A stretch of 64,000 bases of DNA from Companilactobacillus nuruki (GCF_002872255.1 NZ_NIPR01000007.1:1-64000), one strand, 5' to 3'; shown: positions 8,691 to 16,214, counted from the stretch's first letter. Notes: a model not told the origin generated them from the letters alone. Numbers and translations: made by a program.

Positions 8691-9086
8691 AGGCTCATTC
8701 CTTTTATATATCGATATTTATATTGTTGCATATAATATAAAATATTTAAAATTGATTCGACTATGTTAATTGGGAAAATATCCGGAATATATATTTTTAA
8801 TAATCGTTATAACAATATATAGTGATATGGCAATAAATAAATCTATATCTTGTATCAAATGATAAACTACTTGTATATCAGTAAGGAAAGCGTTTTACAC
8901 CGATATGCCTTCAGTACAGTTAAATTGTAACTAACAAATTTGATTCAATTGGTGGTATGATTTTAGCTGTCGGTTAAATTGATATTTTTTTATAAATACA
9001 ATTTACGGGATAAATAAATATGGATTGGTTTAGAATATTTTCCCGCTTGAGTATTCTGGATTTAATCTAAGAGGAGAAAAATTAAA
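8691..9086. other. Long intergenic region upstream of pnuC
   Basis: No coding region is apparent. The right part (8974-9056) can fold into consecutive hairpins and is listed separately. A sequence at 8883-8897 (GGAAAGCGTTTTACA) resembles half of a cre site but has the wrong internal spacing. The left end should contain the promoter of the HD-domain operon, reading left. Confidence 0.4.
8974..9056 (+). promoter_or_regulatory. Structured 5' leader of pnuC, possible riboswitch
   Basis: TAAATTG (8975-8981) pairs with CAATTTA (8999-9005). Directly adjacent, CGGGA plus AAATA (9006-9016, one bulge) pairs with TATTTTCCCG (9036-9045). A third stem, GAATA (9033-9037) with TATTC (9052-9056), would compete with the second. 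The AGAGGAG site of pnuC starts about 14 nt later. Switching between the last two stems could control ribosome access. PnuC genes in other Firmicutes are known to carry NAD+-type riboswitches. I cannot match that consensus by eye. Confidence 0.4.
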
Positions 9087-9836
9087 ATGAGTATTTTTAA
9101 TCCAAGATGGTATGTTGAACAAATGAAACATTGGAGTTTCAGAAGCTACATGCTATTAATGTTTGGTCTAGGTGCCATCACTGCTTCAACATTATCACAT
9201 CAAATCAACGGTATCGCTATTTGGACATGGTTAGCCGGAACATTAGGTTTTACATGTACAGTTGCTATTACCAATGCTAAACCCTTAAATGGTGTTTTAG
9301 GATTAGTTTCAGCTCTTATTTATATTTATGTTGCTATTAGCGCCAAGAATTTTTCTGACGTTGTACTTCAATTGAGTTATATTGTTTTACTTGATATTCC
9401 TGTTTTAATCAGTCCACAATGGGCCAAAGATGCTGAAAAACATATTCATGGTTTGACAGGAACAAAGTGGCTTTTAACGGCCGTGTTCTTCTTTGTTGCA
9501 TGGGGATTGCTTTACTTAATGGATACACATCTATTTATTAGTCCAAGACCTGTTATTGATTCAGTATCAGCTGCTATCGGTTTCACAGGAGCATTGTTAT
9601 GTACATTGCGTTTCCGTGAACAATATTATTTCTGGACAGTTCAAGGTGTCATGTCAATTGTTTTGTGGGGTGTTACAGCAACACAAGGAGATGCCAGTCC
9701 AGTATTGTTCTTAACATATATCATGTACTTCATGAACGATATGATTGCCTTCTTTGATTCACATATTCACTGGTTCCACAAGGATGCTTCTGAAAATCGT
9801 GCTCGTGACGAAAAATTGTCACATGAACAAGCTTAA
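9087..9836 (+). CDS. pnuC: Nicotinamide riboside transporter PnuC
   Basis: This 249-residue membrane protein has seven or so hydrophobic segments and the PnuC hallmark near the C-terminus, LRFREQYYFWTVQGVMSIVLW, which in the family forms the substrate pocket. PnuC proteins take up nicotinamide riboside by facilitated diffusion, trapped by intracellular phosphorylation, and feed NAD synthesis. The N-terminus (FNPRWYVEQMKHWSFRSYM) and the charged C-terminal tail are typical of lactobacillar versions. AGAGGAG lies 10 nt before the ATG. The gene is monocistronic with a long, foldable leader. Confidence 0.92.
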   Translation: MSIFNPRWYVEQMKHWSFRSYMLLMFGLGAITASTLSHQINGIAIWTWLAGTLGFTCTVAITNAKPLNGVLGLVSALIYIYVAISAKNFSDVVLQLSYIVLLDIPVLISPQWAKDAEKHIHGLTGTKWLLTAVFFFVAWGLLYLMDTHLFISPRPVIDSVSAAIGFTGALLCTLRFREQYYFWTVQGVMSIVLWGVTATQGDASPVLFLTYIMYFMNDMIAFFDSHIHWFHKDASENRARDEKLSHEQA

Positions 9837-9908
9837 AGTTATCATTTGAAATTTTGCTACTACTTAGATTATGATTGTTATCAAGATTGAATTTAAGTAG
9901 GGTTGATT

Positions 9909-10823
9909 ATGCGAGTAAAAAAATACGTTAAAATTATTTTGTCAGTGGCAGTAGGTGTTGTTTTAGTAGCAGATATTGCTGCTGGTGGATATATGTTCAA
10001 TTATGCTTTCAGTAAAAATGGCTATGCTAGTGAGTCTGGTGGGTCTATGAGTAAAAATGATCGTTGGTTTGCAGATCAAAAACAAGATATTTGGCAACAG
10101 ACCACCAAAGATAAGTTAAAACTCAAGGCTAGATATTTACCAGCTGCTAAAAAGACCGCTAAAACAGTTGTGGTAGTACATGGCTATGGAAGTGCAAGCA
10201 AATATATGGGATCATATGTCAAAATGTTCCATCAAGCGGGATATAACGTATTAGTACCTGATAATCGATCATTTGGTATGAGTCAGGGTAAATATGCTGG
10301 TTATGGTTGGAAGGATCGAACTGATCTTGCCAATTGGATAAAGATGGCAAACAAAGAGAACGGTTCTCAATCTCAAATAGGGTTATTTGGGGTTAGTATG
10401 GGAGCTGCAACAGTAATGTATACTTTGGGTGAGAAACTCAAAGATGTTAAGTTTGCAATTGCTGATTGTGGGTATTCAACTATTTCTGGAGAATTGGATT
10501 ATCAGTTAAAAGAAATGTTTGGATTACCAAGTTTTCCAATTGTTCCAACTGCTAGTTTATATGCTGATGCATTAGCTGGTTATAATTTTTATCAGGCAAG
10601 TACAAAGGACACATTGAAGAAAAACAAGGTGCCTTTGTATGTAATCCATGGTTCAAAGGATACATTTGTACCTACAAGCAATGCTTATAAGAATTATGAC
10701 TATACTAAAGGACCAAAGAAATTATGGATCGTTAAAGGTGCAGGACATGCTCAGTCATATCATGTGGCCGGTCAAAAGTATATTGATAATACTATTGATT
10801 TTGCAAAAGAATATTTTAAATAG
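9909..10823 (+). CDS. Membrane-anchored alpha/beta hydrolase
   Basis: This 304-residue alpha/beta-hydrolase fold protein has one N-terminal transmembrane anchor (about residues 8-28), so the catalytic domain probably lies outside the membrane. The oxyanion-side HGYG motif, the nucleophile elbow G-V-S-M-G-A, the acid Asp in HGSKDTFVP and the terminal His in GAGHAQSYH form a complete triad. It resembles the S9/BAAT-type or YqkD-like hydrolases of lactobacilli. The substrate is unknown, probably an ester or peptide. The ATG at 9909 is preferred over the TTG two codons earlier because TAGGG lies about 7 nt ahead of it. It is followed by its own terminator. Confidence 0.88.
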   Translation: MRVKKYVKIILSVAVGVVLVADIAAGGYMFNYAFSKNGYASESGGSMSKNDRWFADQKQDIWQQTTKDKLKLKARYLPAAKKTAKTVVVVHGYGSASKYMGSYVKMFHQAGYNVLVPDNRSFGMSQGKYAGYGWKDRTDLANWIKMANKENGSQSQIGLFGVSMGAATVMYTLGEKLKDVKFAIADCGYSTISGELDYQLKEMFGLPSFPIVPTASLYADALAGYNFYQASTKDTLKKNKVPLYVIHGSKDTFVPTSNAYKNYDYTKGPKKLWIVKGAGHAQSYHVAGQKYIDNTIDFAKEYFK

Positions 10824-10862
10824 AAAAGCCTGTTTCGGAATTATTCGAAACAGACTTTTTTT
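10824..10862 (+). terminator. Terminator of the hydrolase gene
   Basis: CTGTTTCG and CGAAACAG pair within a longer AAAAG/CTTTT stem, followed by seven T residues. Confidence 0.9.
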
Positions 10863-10874
10863 GTTCTAATGAAC

Positions 10875-11246
10875 TTATTTTAGTATTTTTTCTAAAGAGT
10901 CCCTAGGAACCTGACTCTTTTGAACCTTTTCCCAAGAGATTACTTGATCGCGTTTTTGGTTGTAAGTTATCTTTAGATAATTATTTGCCTTGATGGGACG
11001 TCCAAGGGCACTGTAAAATTTGAGTAGTTTTTCATTACCATTTTTATCATATGCTTTTTGGCTGTAGTTATATTCGCGGTGGTCATTTCCAGAAGTATCT
11101 TTTACGATAATTTCTTTATATGAATCACCAACGAAAGTATAGTAATCATCACCGCCATAATTAGGAACATACCAGAATTGATAAATTGATAAAGGTACTA
11201 ATAAGATAATAACTGTTATTATGCCAGCCCAAACTTTTTTGCTCAT
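10875..11246 (-). CDS. YxeA-family (DUF1093) membrane-anchored protein
   Basis: This is a protein of about 123 residues with an N-terminal hydrophobic anchor followed by a small extracellular domain. It has the YxeA/DUF1093 pattern: YYTFVGDSYKE, YNYSQKAYDKNGNEKLLKF and RPIKANNYLKITYN. The family is widespread in Firmicutes, and its function is unknown. GGAGGA lies 7 nt ahead of the second ATG (11246), which I take as the start. The first ATG, two codons earlier, would be only 1 nt from it. The gene converges on the hydrolase terminator. Confidence 0.85.
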   Translation of the reverse strand: MSKKVWAGIITVIILLVPLSIYQFWYVPNYGGDDYYTFVGDSYKEIIVKDTSGNDHREYNYSQKAYDKNGNEKLLKFYSALGRPIKANNYLKITYNQKRDQVISWEKVQKSQVPRDSLEKILK

Positions 11247-11378
11247 ATTCATTCCTCCATGATACTTGGAATGATAGCATATTTGGAGGAAACTTTGTCC
11301 TAACGGTTTTGTAAGGTTTGTAAGTATTTACTAAACATCCTCTTAATATCAATATATTTATACCATAAAGATGTTAGT

Positions 11379-11765
11379 TTAAATATTAAAAGTTGATTGA
11401 TAACTATCAATGTCGTCATGATAATTAATGGAGATAACAAATGGTCTATCATCATTTAACTTGTGAAAAAAGATTTGTCCAGGTTGAAGAGAGTTTTGTT
11501 CTAATTCGGATAAATCTAAAATAGAATCAACTTTATCAATGGCTATAGGGACTTGACCGTTGTTTCTGATCTCCAAACGGTTTTGGTGTTGGTTACGTTG
11601 ACAGAAAATGTAGGGATGAGTCGCTTGAATCAACATTTTATTGCGTAATTTTAAAGTCCCATTGATTCTAAATAAAGCAATAGTTATTAAAATTACCCCA
11701 ATAATTAAAACTGTAGCGATAACTATACTAGTAATACTTAGAGCAAGTTCAGCTGCGTAATCCAT
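11379..11765 (-). CDS. Single-pass membrane protein of unknown function
   Basis: This 128-residue protein has one strong transmembrane segment (residues 10-32) followed by a soluble part that reads like a small beta-sandwich (TLKLRNK, NRLEIRNNGQVPIAIDKVDS, QPGQIFFHK). GGAAG lies about 8 nt before the ATG. The pattern resembles many small lactobacillar proteins annotated as hypothetical, and I assign no function. It is the last chromosomal gene before the integrated element and reads away from it. Confidence 0.65.
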   Translation of the reverse strand: MDYAAELALSITSIVIATVLIIGVILITIALFRINGTLKLRNKMLIQATHPYIFCQRNQHQNRLEIRNNGQVPIAIDKVDSILDLSELEQNSLQPGQIFFHKLNDDRPFVISINYHDDIDSYQSTFNI

Positions 11766-11864
11766 AATTTCACTTCCATTCTTAGTTAAAGTATTTCATA
11801 TATTACCCAATCTTACAATAATGTCACATGAAACTAACGGTTTAGTTATAAAGACGATTAGTTA

Positions 11865-11893
11865 TTTACATTTTATTGATCAAATATGATAAT
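11865..11893 (+). promoter_or_regulatory. Promoter of the candidate ncRNA
   Basis: TTTACA at 11865-11870, a 17-nt spacer and GATAAT at 11888-11893 form a good sigma-A type promoter that reads towards the attachment site. No ORF follows it. Confidence 0.55.
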
Positions 11894-11942
11894 AATAGTC
11901 GATAGATATCGAGTATATCTGTCAAAATAACAAAAGTACATG

Positions 11943-11968
11943 CAATAGTTATGCTGACTCCGTAACTA
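11943..11968 (+). repeat. Left attachment site (att direct repeat)
   Basis: This 26-bp sequence begins CAATAGTTATG and ends TGACTCCGTAACTA. It recurs at 16150-16175 in the same orientation with a single difference (C/A at position 12). Inside it, 7-bp arms AGTTATG and CGTAACT are inverted (one mismatch) around a 7-bp centre, the usual shape of a tyrosine-recombinase core site. Confidence 0.8.
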
Positions 11969-12012
11969 TATATGTACCGTTATGTACGTAAGTGTAACGG
12001 TATGTAAAAAGG

Positions 12013-12043
12013 CCTCTATATCAAACGATATAGAGGTTTTTTT
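12013..12043. terminator. Bidirectional terminator between the ncRNA and integrase
   Basis: CCTCTATATC (12013-12022) pairs perfectly with GATATAGAGG (12027-12036). Seven T residues follow on the plus strand and five on the minus strand, so it can end both the ncRNA and the integrase transcript. Confidence 0.9.
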
Positions 12044-12128
12044 GTTTGCTTTTTTTAGTTCAAATGTGTACTAGAGTGTAAGAAAGTGTCCTTGTGTGTA
12101 ACCTTATGTTGTCAAAATGTTGTCACAA

Positions 12129-13304
12129 CTAATTATTTTTATTTGACGCCTCAGAAATATCATCTACTTTTTGTAGAGCCTTTACCATCTTACTATCTGA
12201 TTTATTAGTTGAATGAAGATAAGTGTTAATGGTTGTTTGCAAATTTTTATGTCCTAAGCGTTTTTGCAAGTCCTTGAAGGTTAGATCACTATTATTATCC
12301 AAAAGCAAGGCTCCGTGCGTATGACGAAATCCATGCAGTGTTACTACGTGATCTAATTGGATAGCATTATTTATTTTTTGCTGCCACCTTCTTGGAACCT
12401 CTAAAGAAAAATGAGATTTAGTTCGAGGATTCATAAAAATAAATTGATTGCTTTGATCATCATTAGGATTTTCTCTTTTTTGATATTTTTTCCAATCATC
12501 TAAAATAGATAATGTTTTTGGATCAATAATTAAATTTCTAATTTCATTATTTTTAGTGCTTTGAATTTTATAACCGCGACCATCAATTCTAACGAGTGCC
12601 TTGTTAATGATAAGCATATTGTCATCATTTAAATCATTCCATTTTAAGGGCAGTATTTCTTCACGTCTTAGACCTGTGAATGCTAAGAGACGAAAAAAAA
12701 CATATTTTTTAAAATCATAATTTTTTGCATAGTTCAAAAACTTTTCTTGTTCCTCAATAGTATAGAAGTTTTTATGGTTATATTCTTTTTGAGCACTGTC
12801 TTTGTGTTTAGTCTTTTTAGGAATATCCAATTTATCCATTGGATTAACCGATATATAATTTCGCCTTAAAGCCTCTTTAAAAATCAAGTTGGCATAATTA
12901 AATACTTCTTTGTAATGAACCAATCCATTAACCCATTTGTTTAAAGTATTTTGGCATATAGTTACGTCTATATCTTTAATATATTTGTCCTCAAAGTGGG
13001 GGAGTATGTTGTAATTAAAGATTCCTTTAGTTTTATAAAATGTAGATTCCTTCACTGTATTTTTATAGCTTTTAAGCCATTCTTCGTATATCTCCTGAAA
13101 CTTAACATACCCGCCGTGTTCATTATAGTCATCATTCAAAATCTTCTTACGCAAGTTAATATAGGCTATTTCAGCTTCATCGATAGAATAGAAACCACGT
13201 CGTGTTGTCGTATGATTAGAATCAATTCGAATTGTAAAACGATATCTAGTCTGACCATTTTCTAATTTATAAGGCTTAATAGTTTTTGAAATTCTTTTAA
13301 CCAA
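12129..13304 (-). CDS. int: Tyrosine-type site-specific integrase
   Basis: This 391-residue phage/ICE-type tyrosine recombinase has an N-terminal arm-binding-like domain (about 15-60, with FTIRID and DEAEIAYINLRK), a core-binding domain (about 65-165) and a catalytic domain. All catalytic residues are visible: R213 in TGLRREE, H324-x-x-R327 in HGFRHTH, H352 in LGHK and Tyr362 in INTYLHST. The enzyme would integrate and excise the 26-bp-repeat-bounded element. I start at the TTG at 13302-13304 because AAGGA lies 9 nt before it. A frame upstream to 13355 runs through a hairpin and lacks a ribosome binding site. It is transcribed towards attL, the usual position for int. Confidence 0.92.
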   Translation of the reverse strand: MVKRISKTIKPYKLENGQTRYRFTIRIDSNHTTTRRGFYSIDEAEIAYINLRKKILNDDYNEHGGYVKFQEIYEEWLKSYKNTVKESTFYKTKGIFNYNILPHFEDKYIKDIDVTICQNTLNKWVNGLVHYKEVFNYANLIFKEALRRNYISVNPMDKLDIPKKTKHKDSAQKEYNHKNFYTIEEQEKFLNYAKNYDFKKYVFFRLLAFTGLRREEILPLKWNDLNDDNMLIINKALVRIDGRGYKIQSTKNNEIRNLIIDPKTLSILDDWKKYQKRENPNDDQSNQFIFMNPRTKSHFSLEVPRRWQQKINNAIQLDHVVTLHGFRHTHGALLLDNNSDLTFKDLQKRLGHKNLQTTINTYLHSTNKSDSKMVKALQKVDDISEASNKNN

Positions 13305-13322
13305 TATTATCAATCCTTCAAT

Positions 13323-13347
13323 AAAACGTGGGAAATCACGTTTTTTT
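13323..13347 (+). terminator. Hairpin just upstream of the integrase start
   Basis: AAAACGTG and CACGTTTT pair across a 6-nt loop, followed by a T-run on the plus strand. On the minus strand it falls in the int leader, about 20 nt before the start codon, where it could attenuate integrase expression. Confidence 0.5.
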
Positions 13348-13510
13348 ATTTTCACATATATGTAATAAAGCGATATTTATAATTAATTTCCGAGAAAATA
13401 GGAGATATGCTGCAATTTAGGGGTACATATATTCTTTTGACGTTAAAAATAAAAAGCCAATTAAGGCTTGATATGTTTTTGATAATTAAGTAATTTAATA
13501 TTAAAAGGTG

Positions 13511-13706
13511 ATGCAGAATAAAAAAAATTAATTTTTCAAAATCGGAAATAGATTTGCTGAATGAAATTATTAGCGAATACGTATATGATCATGACTCTTT
13601 TGATTTTCCATTATCAAAGGAGGGGAAGTATGTCTCAAAAAATTATCCTAACGATGTCAATAATTCAAACCTTCTTAATGGGATTCACGATAAGTTAAAC
13701 TGTTAG
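13511..13706 (+). pseudogene. Small ORF disrupted in a poly(A) run
   Basis: An ATG at 13511 opens a frame (MQNKKN) that stops at 13529. Removing one A from the A-run near 13520-13527 would join it to an open frame running to a stop at 13704-13706. That would give about 64 polar residues (…SKSEIDLLNEI…HDSFDFPLSKEG…). AAAGG sits very close to the ATG. The composition looks protein-like, but I recognise no family. It may be a dead accessory gene of the element, a slippage-controlled gene, or chance. Confidence 0.25.
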
Positions 13707-13944
13707 GATAATAATTATTAAAGGAGCTACTGATTCCATTAAGAATGATGTCACAAAGGTTCTTCGATGTTAATCCTGGTCGAAAATGATCAACGGCATT
13801 TCTGGCATTAAAACAGATATTTAAATACGTAAAGTCTTTGCTTGTAAATGATTTCTTGAGTATGAATTATATTATAATCGTTCAATGACTTAGCAATACT
13901 TGAAATTACCTCTACTTTTATTGAAAGTATTGCCCATCGAAAAG

Positions 13945-13981
13945 GCCCATCATCTATTAATTTAGGTGGTGGGCTTTTTTT
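13945..13981 (+). terminator. Plus-strand terminator with no intact gene upstream
   Basis: GCCCATCATCTA (13945-13956) pairs with TAGGTGGTGGGC (13963-13974) through two G-U pairs, and seven T residues follow. It isolates the surface-protein promoter from upstream transcription. Confidence 0.85.
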
Positions 13982-14007
13982 ATGTAAAATTTCCAATTAT
14001 AAAAAAG

Positions 14008-14036
14008 TTGGCTTAACTTTGAATTATTTGTATAAT
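14008..14036 (+). promoter_or_regulatory. Promoter of the element's surface-protein gene
   Basis: TTGGCT at 14008-14013, a 17-nt spacer and a perfect TATAAT at 14031-14036 lie about 45 nt before the start codon. Confidence 0.7.
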
Positions 14037-14080
14037 TACGTATACATTTATATGAGAAAATTTTATGGGAGATAATTCAT

Positions 14081-15940
14081 ATGGAAATAAAAAATTTAAA
14101 ACTAAAGCATACACTTCTTTTAGCTACATGTTTACTTGCAAGTTTAGGAACCCTTGCGATGGAGAATAATATCTCTAATGTAAAAGCTGATGTCGCTAAT
14201 AATACAAAAATTGAAAAGACGAATACAGAAGATTCAGTACAACAAGGAAAATGGGGTACAGCTAGTTGGAGTTATGACGATAGTTCAAAAATTTTAACTA
14301 TTAGTGGAGGAGACTCCGGCTTACCACAAGAAGTTCCTTGGCAATCTGAAGGTATAACTGAAAATGTTAAAGAGATTAATGTTACTGGAAAGCTAAATCT
14401 AATAGGAGATATATCTGGGTTATTTGCAACTGATGTTCTTAAAAATGGACATTTAATTAATTTGACGACGATTAATGGAATGAATAATATTGACACTTCT
14501 AAAGTTACTTCAATGAAAGAATTGTTTATAGGGACTAAAGTGTCTTCATTAAATCTTTCTAATTGGGATACAAGCAATGTAACAGATATGAGGAGCTTTC
14601 TTTTTTCTGCTACAAATATTAAAGAGCTCAATGTAGGTGGAAATTTTGCTAAAAATACAAAAAAAGTGATAGACATGTCTTATATGTTTAATGGAATGAT
14701 CGGATTAGCTAATATAGATAATCTTGAGGAGTTAAATACATCTTCTGTTACAAATATGGATCATATGTTTAACGGAGATTATTCTCTGAAATTTTTAGAT
14801 GTAAGTAACTTTGATGTTTCAAAAGTAGAAAATATGGATTATATGTTTAACTTTGTTGGCCAATGTGCAACTTTAGATCTGAGCTCATTTGACACTAGGA
14901 ATGTTAAAACAATGAAGGGCATGCTTGATAATACTGTTGAGAGTGTTGGTATAAGATCAAAAGATGGAACCATAAGAATATCCCCAGGATTGACAACATT
15001 GACTTTAGGACCTAATACGATGCTTACAGGTTCAGGACTAAACGATGCTGCAAATCCCCAAAATGCCATTACAAGTTATTCAACGACTTGGGGGAGATCC
15101 AAGGATTTAAATGGTAAAGCAGTTAATGATGGCAAGGTATATACATCTAGTGAACTTGTAAATAATTACAATGGTGATAAACCAGGGACTTACGTTAGGA
15201 CTCCAACTAACATACTAAATGGATCAGACTATACAATGATTGTTGGGGATCCAACTCCGACTGCAAAAGAATTCAATGCGTCTGCAATTAATAGTGATGG
15301 AAATGATATTCCTGTGAAGGTTGATTTAAGTAACGCAGATTTGACTAAACCAGGAGTTTATGATGTAGAATTATCAGCTGGAAATCTTACAAAGCTTGTT
15401 AAGCTTACTGTTAAGTCAAGATCAACTAACGGTGGAGGAAGTTCCAATCATAATAATGGTGGTGGTATTTCATATACTGATTTAAAACAAACTATTTCTG
15501 TACCTGCTAATATTAAAGATGAATCTGTTTCTTTATATGCTATAAATAATGGAAAAGTAACAAAAGTAGCAAATAGAGCACTAGGTAGAAATAGTGATTG
15601 GGTAAGTGATAAAATAGCAAAGATTGATAATATATCTTATTTAAGAGTAGCTACTAATGAGTGGGTAAAAGCAAGTGAAGTATATAGATATGTAGAACGA
15701 CATCAAGTAGTATGGACTATTAGTCAAAACAGTAATGGTTCATCATATGTTATGTTAAAGAATCCACAAAATGAATATGTATCAAATAGAGCATTAGCTT
15801 TAAACACACCATGGAAGACAGATAGAATTGCTTATTTAGGAAAAGATACAAATACAACTTCAGATAATAAGGAAGAAGATAAGTATTATAGGGTAGCAAC
15901 CAGTGAATTTGTTTCGGCAAAAGATGTAGCACAAAAATAA
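14081..15940 (+). CDS. Secreted BspA-like protein with C-terminal SLAP wall-binding repeats
   Basis: This is a 619-residue secreted protein. Signal peptide 1-36 ends in NVKA. Residues of about 50-330 hold DUF285/BspA repeats (W-D-T-S-x-V-T-x-M, Y-M-F-N). Residues of about 375-445 look like a bacterial Ig-type domain (DPTPTAKEFNASAI…KPGVYDVEL). After a glycine/asparagine-rich linker, residues of about 465-619 carry two SLAP-type repeats with the R-V-A-T-x-E-(W/F)-V motif, which in the SlpA family bind the cell wall non-covalently. GGGAG lies about 10 nt before the ATG, and the promoter is strong. It is the only cargo gene of the element, so the element probably moves an adhesin or surface trait. 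The ligand is unknown. Confidence 0.85.
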   Translation: MEIKNLKLKHTLLLATCLLASLGTLAMENNISNVKADVANNTKIEKTNTEDSVQQGKWGTASWSYDDSSKILTISGGDSGLPQEVPWQSEGITENVKEINVTGKLNLIGDISGLFATDVLKNGHLINLTTINGMNNIDTSKVTSMKELFIGTKVSSLNLSNWDTSNVTDMRSFLFSATNIKELNVGGNFAKNTKKVIDMSYMFNGMIGLANIDNLEELNTSSVTNMDHMFNGDYSLKFLDVSNFDVSKVENMDYMFNFVGQCATLDLSSFDTRNVKTMKGMLDNTVESVGIRSKDGTIRISPGLTTLTLGPNTMLTGSGLNDAANPQNAITSYSTTWGRSKDLNGKAVNDGKVYTSSELVNNYNGDKPGTYVRTPTNILNGSDYTMIVGDPTPTAKEFNASAINSDGNDIPVKVDLSNADLTKPGVYDVELSAGNLTKLVKLTVKSRSTNGGGSSNHNNGGGISYTDLKQTISVPANIKDESVSLYAINNGKVTKVANRALGRNSDWVSDKIAKIDNISYLRVATNEWVKASEVYRYVERHQVVWTISQNSNGSSYVMLKNPQNEYVSNRALALNTPWKTDRIAYLGKDTNTTSDNKEEDKYYRVATSEFVSAKDVAQK

Positions 15941-16073
15941 AAATATTTCGTTTATTTCAATAATTGGATAGATAAAATGTGATGCAATTTTAGTTGCTAG
16001 CAAGTTGTCAACTTTAAATTATTAACTATTTTTTATCATGTAATTAGGTAAAAAATAAGTAAGAGAAATGTCT

Positions 16074-16096
16074 ATGTTGTCACTGGTGTTGTCGCA
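16074..16096 (+). repeat. Paired TGTTGTC repeats, candidate integrase arm sites (right)
   Basis: ATGTTGTCAC and GTGTTGTCGCA are spaced 13 nt apart here, about 55 nt inside the right att repeat. A similar tandem pair (ATGTTGTCA, ATGTTGTCACA) lies at 12106-12127 beside the integrase stop, in the same orientation. Confidence 0.4.
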
Positions 16097-16149
16097 GTAT
16101 TTATAATTTCCCATAAGTCACTTATAAAACAGAAATTTAGGAATTTACA

Positions 16150-16175
16150 CAATAGTTATGATGACTCCGTAACTA
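16150..16175 (+). repeat. Right attachment site (att direct repeat)
   Basis: This is the second copy of the 26-bp repeat at 11943-11968, 25 of 26 bases identical, with the same inverted 7-bp arms. The native terminator of the interrupted transcription unit starts 5 nt after it. Confidence 0.8.
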
Positions 16176-16179
16176 GATT

Positions 16180-16214
16180 AACCGTTCATATTTATTATAT
16201 GGACGGTTTTTTTT
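16180..16214 (+). terminator. Terminator orphaned by the element
   Basis: AACCGTTCATAT (16180-16191) pairs with ATATGGACGGTT (16197-16208) with one wobble, then a T-run. It lies immediately outside attR and has no complete gene in front of it, consistent with being the original end of the ncRNA unit. Confidence 0.8.

Larger units (their letters stand above)
11900..12043 (+). ncRNA. Candidate small RNA gene whose 3' end is the integration target
   Basis: A promoter ends at 11893, and the sequence from about 11900 starts with a 9-bp hairpin (GATAGATAT at 11901-11909 with ATATCTGTC at 11915-11923). It runs through the att repeat into a strong terminator at 12013-12043. No usable reading frame is present: the ATGs are followed within a few codons by stops. 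Without the element, the same 5' part would join the sequence after the right att repeat and end at the terminator at 16180-16214. A short RNA of about 110-140 nt with an element-supplied 3' end explains all parts. Expression is not shown by sequence alone, and I recognise no known family. Confidence 0.45.
11766..12128. other. Intergenic region: ncRNA promoter, left attachment site, terminator, integrase arm-like repeats
   Basis: No protein gene is present. In order the region holds a promoter (11865-11893), a hairpin at the predicted transcript start (11901-11923), the left att repeat (11943-11968), an inverted repeat TACCGTTA/TAACGGTA (11975-12002), a bidirectional terminator (12013-12043), several GTGTAA-type repeats (about 12065-12102) and two TGTTGTCA repeats (12106-12127). 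Confidence 0.6.
13305..14080. other. Mostly non-coding interior of the element
   Basis: The 776 bp between the integrase and the surface-protein gene hold a hairpin at 13323-13347, a frame-disrupted small ORF (13511-13706), a second AAAGGAG-like site at 13719-13726 without a usable ORF behind it, and a strong plus-strand terminator (13945-13981). The promoter of the surface-protein gene lies at 14008-14036. The stretch 13740-13930 shows only short broken frames, and I cannot identify its origin. Confidence 0.5.
11943..16175. mobile_element. 4.2-kb integrated element with integrase and surface-protein cargo
   Basis: The element is bounded by the 26-bp direct repeats. It carries a tyrosine integrase next to and pointing at the left repeat, a decayed small ORF, and a secreted SLAP/BspA-like protein near the right repeat. 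No excisionase, replication, packaging or transfer gene is seen. It is therefore a minimal integrative element or the remnant of a larger phage- or ICE-derived one. Paired TGTTGTC repeats lie inside both ends, as expected for integrase arm sites. Integration between the ncRNA promoter and its native terminator is inferred. Confidence 0.75.

Noticed and set aside
8883-8897. cre-like sequence upstream of pnuC
   Set aside because: The half-sites are separated by one base too many for the CcpA consensus, and two positions deviate.
11975-12002. Repeated TGTAC/GTAACGGTA stretch considered as a CRISPR-like or iteron array
   Set aside because: The units are short, irregular and few, and are better explained as a hairpin plus integrase-binding repeats next to the att site.
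13740-13930. Possible transposase remnant in the element
   Set aside because: The short broken frames did not resemble any transposase motif I could name.
13808-13996. 62-codon minus-strand frame
   Set aside because: It begins inside a strong plus-strand terminator and has no ribosome binding site.
14272-14676. 134-codon minus-strand frame inside the SLAP/BspA gene
   Set aside because: It is an antisense shadow of the DUF285 repeats, with no start signals.
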